DNA of 64,000 nucleotides. Origin: Salinicola corii (GTDB taxonomy: Bacteria > Pseudomonadota > Gammaproteobacteria > Pseudomonadales > Halomonadaceae). The notes beneath the pieces are model-generated. The model saw nothing but the letters and a program-made list of their open reading frames with translations, had not been told where the DNA came from and did no database searches. Location: NCBI RefSeq assembly GCF_008298015.1, contig NZ_VTPX01000005.1:215754-279753 (forward strand). Direction: 5' to 3'. This document shows, piece after piece, positions 29,657 through 45,546 of this stretch (position 1 is its first letter; the number at the start of each line of letters is the position of its first letter). Position numbers and translations under genes: made by a program.

Positions 29657-30406
29657 TCAACCTGCTGACTGACAAATCGCTTTGAAATCGTCGACCTTGA
29701 GCGAAGCTCCGCCGATCAGGCCGCCGTCGATATCTCCCTGGGCGAGCAACTCCTGTGCGTTGCTCGCATTCATGCTACCGCCATACAGCAGGCGGAGCGC
29801 ATCGGCCAACGCCGGGTCGAAGCTCGCCTGATAATCGCGAATCGCGGCCATCATCTGCTGGGCTTGCTCTGGCGTGGCCGTACGCCCGGTACCAATCGCC
29901 CAGACCGGCTCGTAGGCAATCGTCATCATTCGACGCTGCCCAGGCTCGAGCCGGGCCATGACATAGCCGACCTGACGCAGCACGACATTCTCGGATTGAC
30001 CGGCGTCGCGCTCCTCTAGCGTCTCGCCCACGCAGAGGATCGGCCTGATTCCCACCGTGAGTGCGGCAATGACCCGCTCATAGACCTGTTCGTCACTTTC
30101 ATGATAGAGCTGGCGACGCTCGGAGTGGCCGGCCAGCACATACTCGACACCGAACTCGGCAAGCATCTGCCCACTGACTTCACCGGTACGGGCCCCGGAG
30201 TGCAGCGGGTTGAGCGTTTGGGCGCCCAGCGAGAGAGGCGTGCCCGCAAAAGCGCTGCGCGCGGCATCAAGATAGGGAAACGGGGGATGGACCACGACAT
30301 CGACTGGCGACGGCAACTCAACCCCGGCGAACGTTCGACCGAACGTCTCGATCAATTCTGCCGAGCCGTTCATCTTCCAGTTACCTGCGATCAGCGGCTT
30401 GCGCAT
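29657..30406 (-). CDS. tpiA: triosephosphate isomerase
   Basis: 249 residues. It interconverts dihydroxyacetone phosphate and glyceraldehyde 3-phosphate. Catalytic residues are Lys11 (GNWKMNG), His94 (AGHSERR) and Glu166 (AYEPVWAIGTG). The phosphate loop LYGGSMN is intact. Start 30406 is preferred over an upstream in-frame start because of GGGAGG and the family N-terminus MRKPLIAGNW. Confidence 0.97.
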   Translation of the reverse strand: MRKPLIAGNWKMNGSAELIETFGRTFAGVELPSPVDVVVHPPFPYLDAARSAFAGTPLSLGAQTLNPLHSGARTGEVSGQMLAEFGVEYVLAGHSERRQLYHESDEQVYERVIAALTVGIRPILCVGETLEERDAGQSENVVLRQVGYVMARLEPGQRRMMTIAYEPVWAIGTGRTATPEQAQQMMAAIRDYQASFDPALADALRLLYGGSMNASNAQELLAQGDIDGGLIGGASLKVDDFKAICQSAG

Positions 30407-30485
30407 GCTACCTCCCTTCGGTGGAGCGACATGGTATAAGAGCCTTGACAACAAGACAACAAGTGCTGCCGGCGACCTGGCCAGC

Positions 30486-31871
30486 TCAGGCGATCAAGGT
30501 TTCGACACTATCGGCAATCCGCCGCGCCAGGGCCTGGACATCGAATCTCGGCCTCCCTTCGACCATGACCCGGATCAACGGCTCGGTACCAGAGGGACGT
30601 AGCAGAACCCGACCACTGCCGCCAAGCTCCTCCTCTACCGACTTCACGCTCTGGCGCAGCGCCGGGCTCTCCAACAGCATTCCGGCATCGGAGCCATGGG
30701 GCAGGCGAACATTGACCAGCGCCTGTGGTGCCTTCTCGAAACCATCAAGCAACCGATCCAGAGGCACCCCCTCTCGCACCATGACCGCCAGCACCTGCAG
30801 CGCGGAGACGATACCGTCACCGGTGGTCTGTACGTTACGACAGACGATATGGCCGGAGGCCTCACCTCCAAGCAGCCAGTCGTTGGCCAGCAGCCGCTCG
30901 ACGACGTAACGATCACCCACCTTGGCCCGCTCGAAAGGAATTCCCTGCTTCTCGAACGCCGCCGCCAGCCCGAAATTGGTCATCAGCGTGCCCACGACCC
31001 CGCCATTGAGCTTGCCTCGTGCGTGCAGGTCTCGCGCGATGATGTAGAGAATCTCATCGCCGTCCACCACCTCGCCCCGGCGGTCGATCATCAGCACGCG
31101 ATCGCCGTCGCCGTCGAAGGCGATGCCCAGATCGGCCTGGCACGACACAACGGCCTCGCTCAATCGCTCGGTATGCGTCGAGCCCACGTTCTGATTGATA
31201 TTGAGGCCGTCAGGCTCGCCACCGATCACGCTGACATCGGCGCCGAGCTCACGAAAGACGTTGGGAGCGATATGATAGGTCGCGCCATGGGCACAGTCCA
31301 AGACGATTCGCAGGCCATGCAACTCGAGGCGATTGTGGACCGTGGACTTGCAGAACTCTATATAGCGCCCGGCCGCGTCGCTGATTCGCACAGCCTTGCC
31401 AAGCTGGTTAGGTGCCATGGTCTCCAGGGGTTTTTCGAGCTCGCCCTCGATTTCCGCCTCGACCTCATCGGCAAGCTTCAGCCCTTCCGCCGAGAAGAAC
31501 TTGATGCCGTTGTCCTGATAAGGATTGTGCGAGGCAGAGATCACGATTCCGGCATCGGCACGGAAAGTTCGGGTCAGATAAGCGATACCCGGTGTCGGCA
31601 TCGGGCCCAGTAACGACACATCCGCCCCGGCGGCCGACAACCCCGCCTCCAGCGCGGACTCGAACATGTAGCCGGAAATCCGCGTATCCTTGCCGATGAT
31701 CACTTTGGGGCGCAGTGACTGAGAAGACCTTTGCCGGGCCTGATGACCGGACAGCTTGCGAGACAGCACACGCCCCATCGCCCAACCCAGCTTGAGCATG
31801 AAATCAGCGGTGATCGGATACTCGCCGACGGTGCCGCGAATACCGTCGGTACCAAAATAACGTCTACTCAT
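30486..31871 (-). CDS. glmM: phosphoglucosamine mutase
   Basis: 461 residues, a little longer than E. coli (445) through a short insert around 42-53. It converts glucosamine 6-phosphate to glucosamine 1-phosphate for cell wall precursors. The phosphoserine loop is [12 protein letters not shown] (Ser114), the metal loop DGDGDR, and the sugar and phosphate loops GEASGH and RPSGTEP are present. Its ATG lies inside the end of folP (8-base overlap). Confidence 0.97.
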   Translation of the reverse strand: MSRRYFGTDGIRGTVGEYPITADFMLKLGWAMGRVLSRKLSGHQARQRSSQSLRPKVIIGKDTRISGYMFESALEAGLSAAGADVSLLGPMPTPGIAYLTRTFRADAGIVISASHNPYQDNGIKFFSAEGLKLADEVEAEIEGELEKPLETMAPNQLGKAVRISDAAGRYIEFCKSTVHNRLELHGLRIVLDCAHGATYHIAPNVFRELGADVSVIGGEPDGLNINQNVGSTHTERLSEAVVSCQADLGIAFDGDGDRVLMIDRRGEVVDGDEILYIIARDLHARGKLNGGVVGTLMTNFGLAAAFEKQGIPFERAKVGDRYVVERLLANDWLLGGEASGHIVCRNVQTTGDGIVSALQVLAVMVREGVPLDRLLDGFEKAPQALVNVRLPHGSDAGMLLESPALRQSVKSVEEELGGSGRVLLRPSGTEPLIRVMVEGRPRFDVQALARRIADSVETLIA

Positions 31872-32733
31872 GATCGCTCCGTTCCTGAAGCACGGCCCAA
31901 GCCATGTCGATCGCGTCGACCGTGGCCGCCACATCGTGCACTCTGACTATTCTAGCGCCACGCTCGACCGCCATCACGCTCAGCGCGAGGCCTCCAGGCA
32001 GGCGTTGCTCGACTGGCCGACCAAGCGCCTGGCCGATCATACTCTTGCGCGACATTCCCACGAGCAATGGCAATCCCAGCGCTTCCAGCGCATCCATGCG
32101 ATTGAGCAGCCGCAGGTTGTGCTCAAGCGTCTTGGCAAAGCCGAACCCCGGATCCAGCAACAGCCGTCCGGCGTCGATCCCCGCGGCCTCGCACGCAGCC
32201 ACGCGCTCCCGCAAAAAATCGGCAACGACGCGCTCGATGGGCCGATCGTAGAACGGCGCACGCTGCATCGTTCGCGGCTCTCCGCACATGTGCATGAGAC
32301 ACACGGGCAACTCGGTGCCGGCCGCCGCCTCCAGCGCCCCAGGGCGCGTCAGCGAGCGCACGTCGTTGAGCATTCCCGCCCCCGCTTCGGCGGCTTCGCG
32401 AATCAGCTCGGGAGTGCTGGTGTCGACCGAGACCAGCGCATCGAACTCCCGCACCAGCGTCTCGACCACCGGCAAGACTCGATCACGCTCCTCTTCCAGC
32501 GCTACCGGCTCGGCCCCTGGACGCGTCGACTCCCCGCCCACATCGATGATGTCGGCCCCCTCCCGCAGCAGACGCTCGGCGTGGCGGCGCGCGTCGTCCA
32601 ACTCACGATGCCGGTTTCCATCGGAGAAGGAGTCGGGCGTCACGTTCAGGATACCCATGACGCGCGGACGCGAGAGATCGAGATCATGATAACCGCAGCG
32701 CAACCGGACGCCAGCGGAGGAAGAATCTGTCAT
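31864..32733 (-). CDS. folP: dihydropteroate synthase
   Basis: 289 residues. It condenses p-aminobenzoate with the pterin diphosphate in folate synthesis and is the target of sulfonamides. Pterin-binding blocks [14 protein letters not shown] and [11 protein letters not shown] are typical, as is the C-terminal RVHDV. It is followed with overlap by glmM, as in E. coli (ftsH-folP-glmM). Confidence 0.96.
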   Translation of the reverse strand: MTDSSSAGVRLRCGYHDLDLSRPRVMGILNVTPDSFSDGNRHRELDDARRHAERLLREGADIIDVGGESTRPGAEPVALEEERDRVLPVVETLVREFDALVSVDTSTPELIREAAEAGAGMLNDVRSLTRPGALEAAAGTELPVCLMHMCGEPRTMQRAPFYDRPIERVVADFLRERVAACEAAGIDAGRLLLDPGFGFAKTLEHNLRLLNRMDALEALGLPLLVGMSRKSMIGQALGRPVEQRLPGGLALSVMAVERGARIVRVHDVAATVDAIDMAWAVLQERSDHE

Positions 32734-32796
32734 GGAAGTCCGTCGCTTGCAAAAGCGCCCACTCTAGGTAGGCCGATGCCGTTTCGCAACCGCCTC

Positions 32797-32830
32797 AAAA
32801 CGCGGCAGGGCGCCATTTCTGACGCCCTGC
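32797..32830 (-). terminator. hairpin after ftsH
   Basis: On the minus strand GCAGGGCG and CGCCCTGC form an 8-bp stem followed by CGCGTTTT. It lies between ftsH and folP, so it may reduce transcription into folP-glmM. The T-tract is short. Confidence 0.5.
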
Positions 32831-32879
32831 TGCAATGACTGTCGCTGCTCTCTGGATCGCCCCGAGGCGCCGGATGGCC

Positions 32880-34838
<1,959 letters not shown>

Positions 34839-34937
34839 GTCGTTCAAGACACCACCCTCGTAGTACGAATCTTGCTGCCTGCGCTTGCCGTGATCTGACA
34901 CTACACCAGATGGGGGCGCTCAACCACGCTTGCAAGC

Positions 34938-35603
34938 CTAGCCATGAAATCCCTGCGCCAGCAGGTAGACTTCGCGGGAACGGGCCCGTGAAGCCTCCGG
35001 CTTGCGCGTCACCACCTTGCGGAAACTGCCCCGCAGATCCCGCAGGTAGTCATCGAATCCTTCGCCCTGAAACACCTTGGCCAGAAAATGACCGCCGGGC
35101 GACAATGTCTGCCTCGCTAGATCGAGCGCCAACTCGACCAGGTACATCGCCTGGGGCTGGTCGATCGCCGCCATGCCGCTCATGTTCGGCGCCATATCGG
35201 ACAGCACCAGGTCGACGGGGCGGCCGTCCAACGCTACCAGAATCGTTTCCAGCACCCGTTCTTCGGTGAAATCGCCCTGGATGAAGCTGACGCCTGCCAA
35301 CGCATCCATCTCCAGGATGTCGGAGGCGATCACCACGCCCTCGCTACCGACCTTTTCGGCAGCAACCTGGCTCCAGCCTCCCGGCGCCGCCCCCAGGTCG
35401 ATCACCGACATCCCGGAGCGGAATAACTTGTCACGCTCGTCGAGTTCCAGCAACTTATAACTTGCACGCGAACGATAACCATCCTTCCAGGACTGCTGGA
35501 CGTAGCGGTCGTCGAAATGCTCTTTCAGCCAGCCCGCACTGCTCTTGCTCTGGCGCGTCGAGAAACCGGCGTTGTCGGGACTGGGCCTGGAGGAGCGCGC
35601 CAC
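34938..35603 (-). CDS. rlmE: 23S rRNA 2'-O-ribose U2552 methyltransferase
   Basis: 221 residues. The SAM motif is [11 protein letters not shown], and the K-D-K-E catalytic set can be placed in [25 protein letters not shown] and RSREVYLL. It methylates 23S rRNA late in 50S assembly. It lies just upstream of ftsH, the standard heat-shock pair, and is divergent from yhbY. Confidence 0.96.
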   Translation of the reverse strand: MARSSRPSPDNAGFSTRQSKSSAGWLKEHFDDRYVQQSWKDGYRSRASYKLLELDERDKLFRSGMSVIDLGAAPGGWSQVAAEKVGSEGVVIASDILEMDALAGVSFIQGDFTEERVLETILVALDGRPVDLVLSDMAPNMSGMAAIDQPQAMYLVELALDLARQTLSPGGHFLAKVFQGEGFDDYLRDLRGSFRKVVTRKPEASRARSREVYLLAQGFHG

Positions 35604-35836
35604 TGGAGATCACCTGAAGAAAGTTCGGAGAGAAAGGATGGAAATACGGGCCGAAAACCGGATGCGGGAGTGGTCGTGCCGGTTGGGAATCGCAATTACT
35701 GCTCCAAGGCCCGCACACCAACGACATCTTTCCTGTAGCGGCCGAAACCCGTACCATATCGCGTTTCGACAGTGCGGTGGTGAGACCGATTGCAGCACCG
35801 CTGTAAAATATCGCGAAGTCCAACGGTCAGACTACC

Positions 35837-36163
35837 ATGAGCCTATCATCCGCACAAAAGAAAGCCTTTCGCAGCATCGGCCACCATCTGCAGCCGATCG
35901 TCACCGTGAGTGAGAGCGGCTTGAGCGAGGGCGCTCAGCAGGAGCTCGAGCGCGCCCTGCGCGATCACGAACTGATCAAGATCAAGCTGGCGATTCCCGA
36001 GCGGGAAGAGCGTCAGGCCATGATCGAAGAACTGATCGAGCTTTCCGGCGCGGAGCTGGTCCAGTCGCTGGGCAAGACGGCACTACTCTACCGCCACAAT
36101 CCGAAAGCCAACCCCAAGCTTTCCAACATTCAGCGTGCCGAGGAACATCACGGCCGACACTGA
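35837..36163 (+). CDS. yhbY: CRM-domain RNA-binding protein YhbY
   Basis: 108 residues, a single CRM domain. LSSAQKKAFRSIGHHLQPIV and the loop GLSEG followed by ELIKIKL are typical. YhbY associates with pre-50S particles. It is divergent from rlmE, as in E. coli, and ends before a strong terminator. Confidence 0.93.
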   Translation: MSLSSAQKKAFRSIGHHLQPIVTVSESGLSEGAQQELERALRDHELIKIKLAIPEREERQAMIEELIELSGAELVQSLGKTALLYRHNPKANPKLSNIQRAEEHHGRH

Positions 36164-36210
36164 GCCGCTTCGCGGAAGCTGAAGGAAGAATGCGACAACC
36201 GTAGATACGA

Positions 36211-36245
36211 AACACCCCGCAGCCAAACGACTCGGGGTGTTTTTC
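36211..36245 (+). terminator. rho-independent terminator after yhbY
   Basis: AACACCCCG pairs with CGGGGTGTT across a 13-base loop and is followed by TTTT. An A-run on the other side would also let it terminate greA transcripts from the minus strand. Confidence 0.8.
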
Positions 36246-36293
36246 TTCCAGCTTCAGACTTCCAGGCGCGGAGCGCCGATCTTCAGGCTCGAG

Positions 36294-36762
36294 TCAAAGG
36301 TGCTCCACGCCCGATATCTCGTACTCCACATCGCCACCCGGCGTGCGCACGTTGACCACATCACCCTCGCTCTTGCCGATCAGCGCACGGGCGATCGGCG
36401 ACGTCACCGAGATCTTGCCGGCCTTGATGTCGGCCTCGTCCTCGCCGACGATCCGGTAGCGCACCTCGTCATCGGTCTCGAGATTGAGCAGCTCGACGGT
36501 AACGCCAAAGATCACTTTGCCGGTCTTCGGCATCTTGGTCACATCGATGACCTGCGCCGCCGAGAGTTTGCCCTCGATCTCTTGAATACGCCCCTCGATG
36601 AAGCCCTGCTGCTCGCGGGCGGCATGATATTCGGCGTTCTCCTTGAGGTCGCCGTGCTCGCGGGCCTCCGCGATATCGCTGATCACCCGGGGGCGCTCGA
36701 CCCCTTTCAACTGCTCCAGTTCCTGGCGCAGGGCCTGCTCGCCGTGGACGGTCATCGGGACT

Positions 36763-36770
<8 letters not shown>
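36294..36770 (-). CDS. greA: transcription elongation factor GreA
   Basis: 158 residues, full length. An N-terminal coiled coil ([13 protein letters not shown], then [15 protein letters not shown] with the acidic tip residues) and a C-terminal FKBP-like domain are present. It stimulates RNA cleavage in backtracked polymerase. ATG 36770 lies inside the end of carB (8-base overlap) with AGGAG 6 bases before it, so the longer upstream frame is not used. Confidence 0.96.
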
Positions 36771-39996
<3,226 letters not shown>

Positions 39997-40094
39997 GCGC
40001 TAACACTCGTCGAAAATGAGGGAGTCGGCGGCCGGCGCCGACCCGAAAGACTGAATTCCAAACGGCCGAGGCCGTGCTGCGTTTCGCTGACGGT

Positions 40095-41279
40095 CTACAC
40101 CGCGTCTCGCTGACGGGTCTGCATCATCGTCACGAAGCGATCGAACAGCGGCGAGACGTCCTGTGGCCCCGGGCTCGCCTCGGGATGCCCCTGGAAGCTG
40201 AATGCCGGACGATCGGTCAGTTCGATGCCCTGCAACGTGCCGTCGAACAGCGAACGATGGATCGCACGCACGTTGCCGGGCAGGCTCGACTCGTCCACCG
40301 CGAAGCCGTGGTTCTGGCTGGTGATCATGACATGACCGCTGTCGAGATCCTGGACCGGATGGTTGGCGCCGTGATGGCCATGGTTCATCTTCACCGTCCT
40401 GGCACCGGTGGCCAGCGCCAGCAACTGGTGGCCCAGGCAGATTCCGAAGACCGGGACATCCGTCTCGAGGACTTCCCGGATCGCGCTGATGGCGTAGTCG
40501 CAGGGTTCGGGGTCGCCCGGCCCGTTGGCCAGGAAGACGCCGTCCGGGCTCATCGCCAGCACCTCGCTGGCCGGCGTCTGCGCCGGCACCACGGTCAGGC
40601 GACAGCCGCGGGAGGCGAGCATGCGCAGGATGTTGTGCTTGATCCCGTAGTCGTAGGCGACCACGTGGTATTGGCGCGGGTCCTGGGCGCCACCTGAGGG
40701 CCGCTCGTCGCTGGTGACATCGGCATAGCCCTGGCCCAACGTCCACTCGCCCTCGGTCCACTCGTGGATGGAAGCGCAGGAGGCTTCCCTGGCCAGATCC
40801 ATTCCCTTGAGGCCCGGAAAGGCCTGGGCTTCCGCCAGCGTCCGCTCGACGGCATCATCGCCCCGGGCAGCGTCGCCGGCCAGAACCGCCCCGTTCAATG
40901 AGCCTTTGCTGCGCAGGATGCGCGTCAATCGACGCGTGTCGATGTCGGCGATGCCGATGACATTCTGCGATGCCAGATACTCGGAGAGCGTGGTCGTGCT
41001 GCGAAAATTGCTGGCGATCAGCGGCAGGTCACGAATCACAAGGCCAGCGGCGCGGATGCGGTGCGATTCGATGTCCTCGCCATTGATGCCGGTATTGCCG
41101 ATGTGGGGATAGGTCAGGGTCACGATCTGGCGGGTATAGGAGGGGTCGGTGAGAATTTCCTGATAACCGGTCATGGCGGTATTGAATACCACCTCCCCGC
41201 TGGTCTGCCCATCGGCTCCGATCGCGACACCGTGAAATACGCTGCCGTCTTCGAGAGCCAGTATCGCGGGTCTGTTCAA
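40095..41279 (-). CDS. carA: carbamoyl-phosphate synthase small subunit (glutaminase)
   Basis: 394 residues. The N-terminal CPSase domain leads into a class I amidotransferase domain with nucleophile Cys281 (FGICLGHQ) and the His of GHPEASPGP. It supplies ammonia from glutamine to CarB. GAGGATGTT lies just before the start. Confidence 0.97.
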   Translation of the reverse strand: MNRPAILALEDGSVFHGVAIGADGQTSGEVVFNTAMTGYQEILTDPSYTRQIVTLTYPHIGNTGINGEDIESHRIRAAGLVIRDLPLIASNFRSTTTLSEYLASQNVIGIADIDTRRLTRILRSKGSLNGAVLAGDAARGDDAVERTLAEAQAFPGLKGMDLAREASCASIHEWTEGEWTLGQGYADVTSDERPSGGAQDPRQYHVVAYDYGIKHNILRMLASRGCRLTVVPAQTPASEVLAMSPDGVFLANGPGDPEPCDYAISAIREVLETDVPVFGICLGHQLLALATGARTVKMNHGHHGANHPVQDLDSGHVMITSQNHGFAVDESSLPGNVRAIHRSLFDGTLQGIELTDRPAFSFQGHPEASPGPQDVSPLFDRFVTMMQTRQRDAV

Positions 41280-41593
41280 GGCAACATCCTCCTTAACTGG
41301 TCATCAACAAATTGCGTCGAGGTGTAGCATCACGCCCCTTCATGCACTGACCGGAAACGCCGCCGCAAGGTCGTAAAAAAGCGGGACGAAATCCGGAAAA
41401 CCGGTTTCATCCCGCTTATTGTCCTGTTGCTGCATCATCTGCGGCGAATCTCTACTGCCTGCGGCGGCTGGCCCGGCCAAATTGGCGAAATGATACCGGA
41501 AACCAGCGATCGGCTCCAGTGCCGATCGCGATTCGACCCAATCGGTGTCACCTGCCGCCGGGCCACGCCGGTATCGGGCAGATCGCCCTGCCT
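41280..41593 (-). promoter_or_regulatory. carA leader / dapB 3' region
   Basis: 314 bases without a gene. The dapB terminator occupies 41375-41417. The rest, on the minus strand, should hold the carA promoter and leader. I see no clear PyrR- or arginine-box match, so regulation is unassigned. Confidence 0.3.
41375..41417 (-). terminator. rho-independent terminator after dapB
   Basis: On the minus strand AGCGGGA and TCCCGCT, plus an inner CCGG TTTT CCGG, form a long interrupted stem followed by TTTTTT. Confidence 0.85.
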
Positions 41594-42466
<873 letters not shown>

Positions 42467-42539
42467 TCAGGCAGCGACCCGGCGCCGTCGCGGAGCGCTA
42501 CACTGGATGACGCCTAACGATCTGTGGAGCCAAGATTCA

Positions 42540-43526
42540 ATGACGTTTCGACGCCACTTTGCCCTGCCAATGGCCCTGCTGTGGCTTGCCGGCTGCAGCG
42601 CCACGCCCCACCGCACCGCCATCGCGCCGGTGGATCTGCTGGGGAGCACGCAGAAAATCGACTGGTGCGGCACCCTGACGCTGCCATCAAAGTGGCAGGA
42701 TGGAACGCCGGTGGGCGGACTGTCCGACCTGGGCTGGGACAACGACGAATCGCTGCTGTTCCTGATCTCGGATCGCGGCTGGCTGCACCGCGCGCGGCTG
42801 GCGTTCAGCGGCAGCGGTGAGTTGCGAAACTACGAACCGCTGGATACCTATCCGTTGCGCGGCGAGGACGGCGCCATTCTGGCGAGTGCCAGCAGCGATG
42901 CCGAGGCGCTGGCGCTGGAGAACGCGGAGGACGGCGTGCGCGACAATACCCAACTGGTGATCGGCTTCGAAGGAACGGCGGGGAGCGACGCCCGCTGGCA
43001 GCGCTTTCTGCCGTCGGGCATTGCCAGCGGGCCGGCACAGCGTCCGGCCGGCCTCTCGGACATCAGGCCCAACGGCGGCCTGGAGGCGCTGACCGATACC
43101 CCCGATCACGGTCTGATCGGGGGTATCGAGAACCCGCCAGATGGCTGGCCGGAGAAGATGACACGGCTGTTCACCCTGGACGGCTCCCGGGAGTGGCGTT
43201 ATCCGCTGGCGGCCAACGCCAACAGTGCGCTGACCGCCCTCGAAACGCTGGATGACGACCTGCTGGCGCTGGAGCGCGCCTACTCGCCGCCAGCCTCGCT
43301 GGTGATTCGGCTGAGGCGGGCGCATCTCGCCGACGACGGCAGCGTCACGGTCACCGAACTGGCCCGGCTATCCAACGGCGATGGCTGGTCGCTGGACAAC
43401 TTCGAAGGCCTGACCCGCCTCGGCGGCCAGCGCTACCTGATGGTGAGCGACGACAACTTCAGCCTGATGCAGCGCACCCTGCTGACCTGTTTTGCGGTTA
43501 CCGAAAACGGCACGGCGACGCCGTAG
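42540..43526 (+). CDS. phytase-like esterase-domain lipoprotein
   Basis: 328 residues. A lipoprotein signal (MTFRRHFALPMALLWLAGC) ends at Cys19, placing the protein in the membrane envelope. The rest resembles the 'phytase-like' beta-propeller family (GGLSDLGWD, then NGGLEALTDT, and LDNFEGL with a following ASDDN-like VSDDNF). No enzyme activity is established for most of the family. The open frame extends further upstream, but only 42540 gives a lipoprotein signal. Monocistronic. Confidence 0.75.
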   Translation: MTFRRHFALPMALLWLAGCSATPHRTAIAPVDLLGSTQKIDWCGTLTLPSKWQDGTPVGGLSDLGWDNDESLLFLISDRGWLHRARLAFSGSGELRNYEPLDTYPLRGEDGAILASASSDAEALALENAEDGVRDNTQLVIGFEGTAGSDARWQRFLPSGIASGPAQRPAGLSDIRPNGGLEALTDTPDHGLIGGIENPPDGWPEKMTRLFTLDGSREWRYPLAANANSALTALETLDDDLLALERAYSPPASLVIRLRRAHLADDGSVTVTELARLSNGDGWSLDNFEGLTRLGGQRYLMVSDDNFSLMQRTLLTCFAVTENGTATP

Positions 43527-43839
43527 AGCCGACGCACACGGTCGTTCCCCGGCGGGTATCGTCTCCCGCCGATCTCCCCCTCCTTCGTTCCCTCGGCCTT
43601 CACCTATGCACGACCAAGCATAATGATTTCCGCTAGTTGCCATTTCCGTTCACGGATTCGATCCTGCCGTCTCTTGCTGGTGGACATGGCAACAATAAGA
43701 AGAAATGTTCATACATTCTTCGCTCAAGCCCAAGGGCGCTTCTGCCGATGTAGAGCACGCGGTGTCTTCCCGGTCACGCGGTGTCTTCCCAGTAGTGCCG
43801 GCAGCGCCATCGACACGATAATCAAGAAGAGGGTTCAGG
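43527..43839 (+). other. intergenic region upstream of the OFA transporter
   Basis: 313 bases without a gene. It is moderately AT-rich around 43610-43720 and probably holds the transporter promoter. A 16-base direct repeat with 19-base period (CACGCGGTGTCTTCCC at 43756 and 43775) could be a tandem regulator site. No terminator for the lipoprotein gene was seen. Confidence 0.4.
43756..43790 (+). repeat. tandem 16-base direct repeat before the OFA transporter
   Basis: Two exact copies of CACGCGGTGTCTTCCC start at 43756 and 43775, about 50-85 bases before the transporter ATG, which is where an activator or repressor would bind. It might also be simple slippage. Confidence 0.4.
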
Positions 43840-45495
43840 ATGAGTGGGATCAATCAGGCCGTGCTGGATACCGGCGGCAACACCTCGGCGGGATTCTTCT
43901 CCCGCGAGAGAACGGTAGCGGGACCCAACTTCAATCGCTGGCTGGTGCCCACGGCAGCGCTGGCGATCCATCTCTGTATCGGCATGGCCTACGGCTTTTC
44001 CGTGTTCTGGCTTCCCATGAGCCAGGAGATCGTCAACGCACCGGCAAGCTGCGCGAATATCGGGCTGTTCCAGGCGCTGACCACGACGAGCTGCAACTGG
44101 AGCGTTGCCCAGGTCACCTACGTCTTCGGCATCTTCATCGCAATGCTCGGTGTCTCGGCAGCCATATGGGGTGCCTGGCTCGAGCATGCCGGACCGAGAA
44201 AGGCCGGCTGCATCGCGGCGGCTTGCTGGGGGGGTGGCCTGATCGTCGGCGGCATCGGGGTCATGCAGCATCAACTGTGGCTGGTCTATCTCGGCTGCGG
44301 CGTGCTGGGCGGTATCGGCCAGGGTCTGGGCTACATCACTCCGGTATCGACCCTGATCAAGTGGTTCCCGGACCGCCGCGGCATGGCCACCGGCTTTGCC
44401 ATCATGGGCTACGGCGGCGGCGCCATGGTCGGCGCGCCGCTGGCGGTTCTGCTGATGAACCACTACTCCACCGGCGGCGGCACCGGAGTCGCCATGACGC
44501 TGATCACCCTGGGCGTCATCTACGCCATCGTCATGGCCTGCGGTGCCATCGGCTTCCGCGTACCGCCCAACGGCTGGAAGCCGGCGGGCTGGACGGCGCC
44601 GAAGAACGCCAAGACCAACACCATGATCACCCAGGGCCACGTTCACCTGAACACGGCGTGGAAGACCAAGCAGTTCTGGCTGATCTGGGGCGTGCTGTTC
44701 CTCAACGTGACCGCCGGCATTGCGGTGATCTCCATGGCCAGCCCCATGCTGCAGGATGTCTTCGGCGGCGCCCTGGTCGGTCTCGCCGACCGTTCCGCCG
44801 CGTTGAGCGAGGCACAGCAGGCGGCGGTGGTCGCCGCGGCTGCCGGCCTGGTCGGCCTGATCAGCCTGTTCAACAGCGTCGGACGTCTATTCTGGGCCTC
44901 GCTGTCGGACAAGATCGGCCGCAAGAACACCTACTACTGCTTCTTCGCCATCGGCATCGTGATGTACTGCCTGCTGCCGATGTGGGGCCACCTGGGCTTG
45001 GCCGGACTATTCGTGATCTCGATCTGCGTCATCCTCAGCATGTACGGCGGCGGCTTCGCCACGGTGCCGGCCTATCTCGCCGACATCTTCGGCACCCAGA
45101 TGGTCGGTGCGATCCACGGACGCCTGCTCACGGCCTGGACGGCTGCCGGCCTCGTAGGCCCGCTGATCATTGCCGCTCTGCGTCAGGCGCAGCTCGATGC
45201 GGGCGTCGAGCCGAGTCTCGTCTACGACCGCACGCTCTACATTATGGCGGGGCTACTGTTTCTCGGCCTGATCTGCAACGCCCTGGTCAAGCCGGTCAAG
45301 CCGGAGCAGCAGATGAGCGACGACGAACTGGCCCGTGAGCGCGCGCTGCAGAAGGAAGATAGCGTCTCCTCCAATGCCGAGACCGCGGCTCGCGGCAGCT
45401 TCGGTATCGGCGGCGTGCTGGCCTGGCTCGGCGTGGGCGTGCCGTTCCTGATCGGACTCTACATCGCCCTGGCCAAGGCGGCCGCGCTGTTCTGA
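43840..45495 (+). CDS. OFA-family MFS transporter (oxalate/formate antiporter type)
   Basis: 551 residues with about 12 membrane segments plus an extra C-terminal one, and a central loop around 235-265. GWYG-like features of the OFA family are visible (IHLCIGMAYGFSVFW; GCGVLGGIGQGLGYITPV; the motif A-like SDKIGRKNTYYC). These carriers move oxalate, formate or similar organic acids. The formate dehydrogenase operon 1.3 kb away suggests formate or an organic acid that yields it, but this is inference. GAGGGTTCAGG precedes the ATG. Confidence 0.82.
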   Translation: MSGINQAVLDTGGNTSAGFFSRERTVAGPNFNRWLVPTAALAIHLCIGMAYGFSVFWLPMSQEIVNAPASCANIGLFQALTTTSCNWSVAQVTYVFGIFIAMLGVSAAIWGAWLEHAGPRKAGCIAAACWGGGLIVGGIGVMQHQLWLVYLGCGVLGGIGQGLGYITPVSTLIKWFPDRRGMATGFAIMGYGGGAMVGAPLAVLLMNHYSTGGGTGVAMTLITLGVIYAIVMACGAIGFRVPPNGWKPAGWTAPKNAKTNTMITQGHVHLNTAWKTKQFWLIWGVLFLNVTAGIAVISMASPMLQDVFGGALVGLADRSAALSEAQQAAVVAAAAGLVGLISLFNSVGRLFWASLSDKIGRKNTYYCFFAIGIVMYCLLPMWGHLGLAGLFVISICVILSMYGGGFATVPAYLADIFGTQMVGAIHGRLLTAWTAAGLVGPLIIAALRQAQLDAGVEPSLVYDRTLYIMAGLLFLGLICNALVKPVKPEQQMSDDELARERALQKEDSVSSNAETAARGSFGIGGVLAWLGVGVPFLIGLYIALAKAAALF

Positions 45496-45520
45496 TACCG
45501 GCGCACTGCCCCTGAACGAC

Positions 45521-45544
45521 GGCCGGACACGATCGTATCCGGCC
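45521..45544 (+). terminator. hairpin between the OFA transporter and the convergent regulator gene
   Basis: GGCCGGA and TCCGGCC pair around a 10-base loop, followed by TTCT. It lies between convergent genes and may serve both. Confidence 0.5.
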
Positions 45545-45546
45545 TT

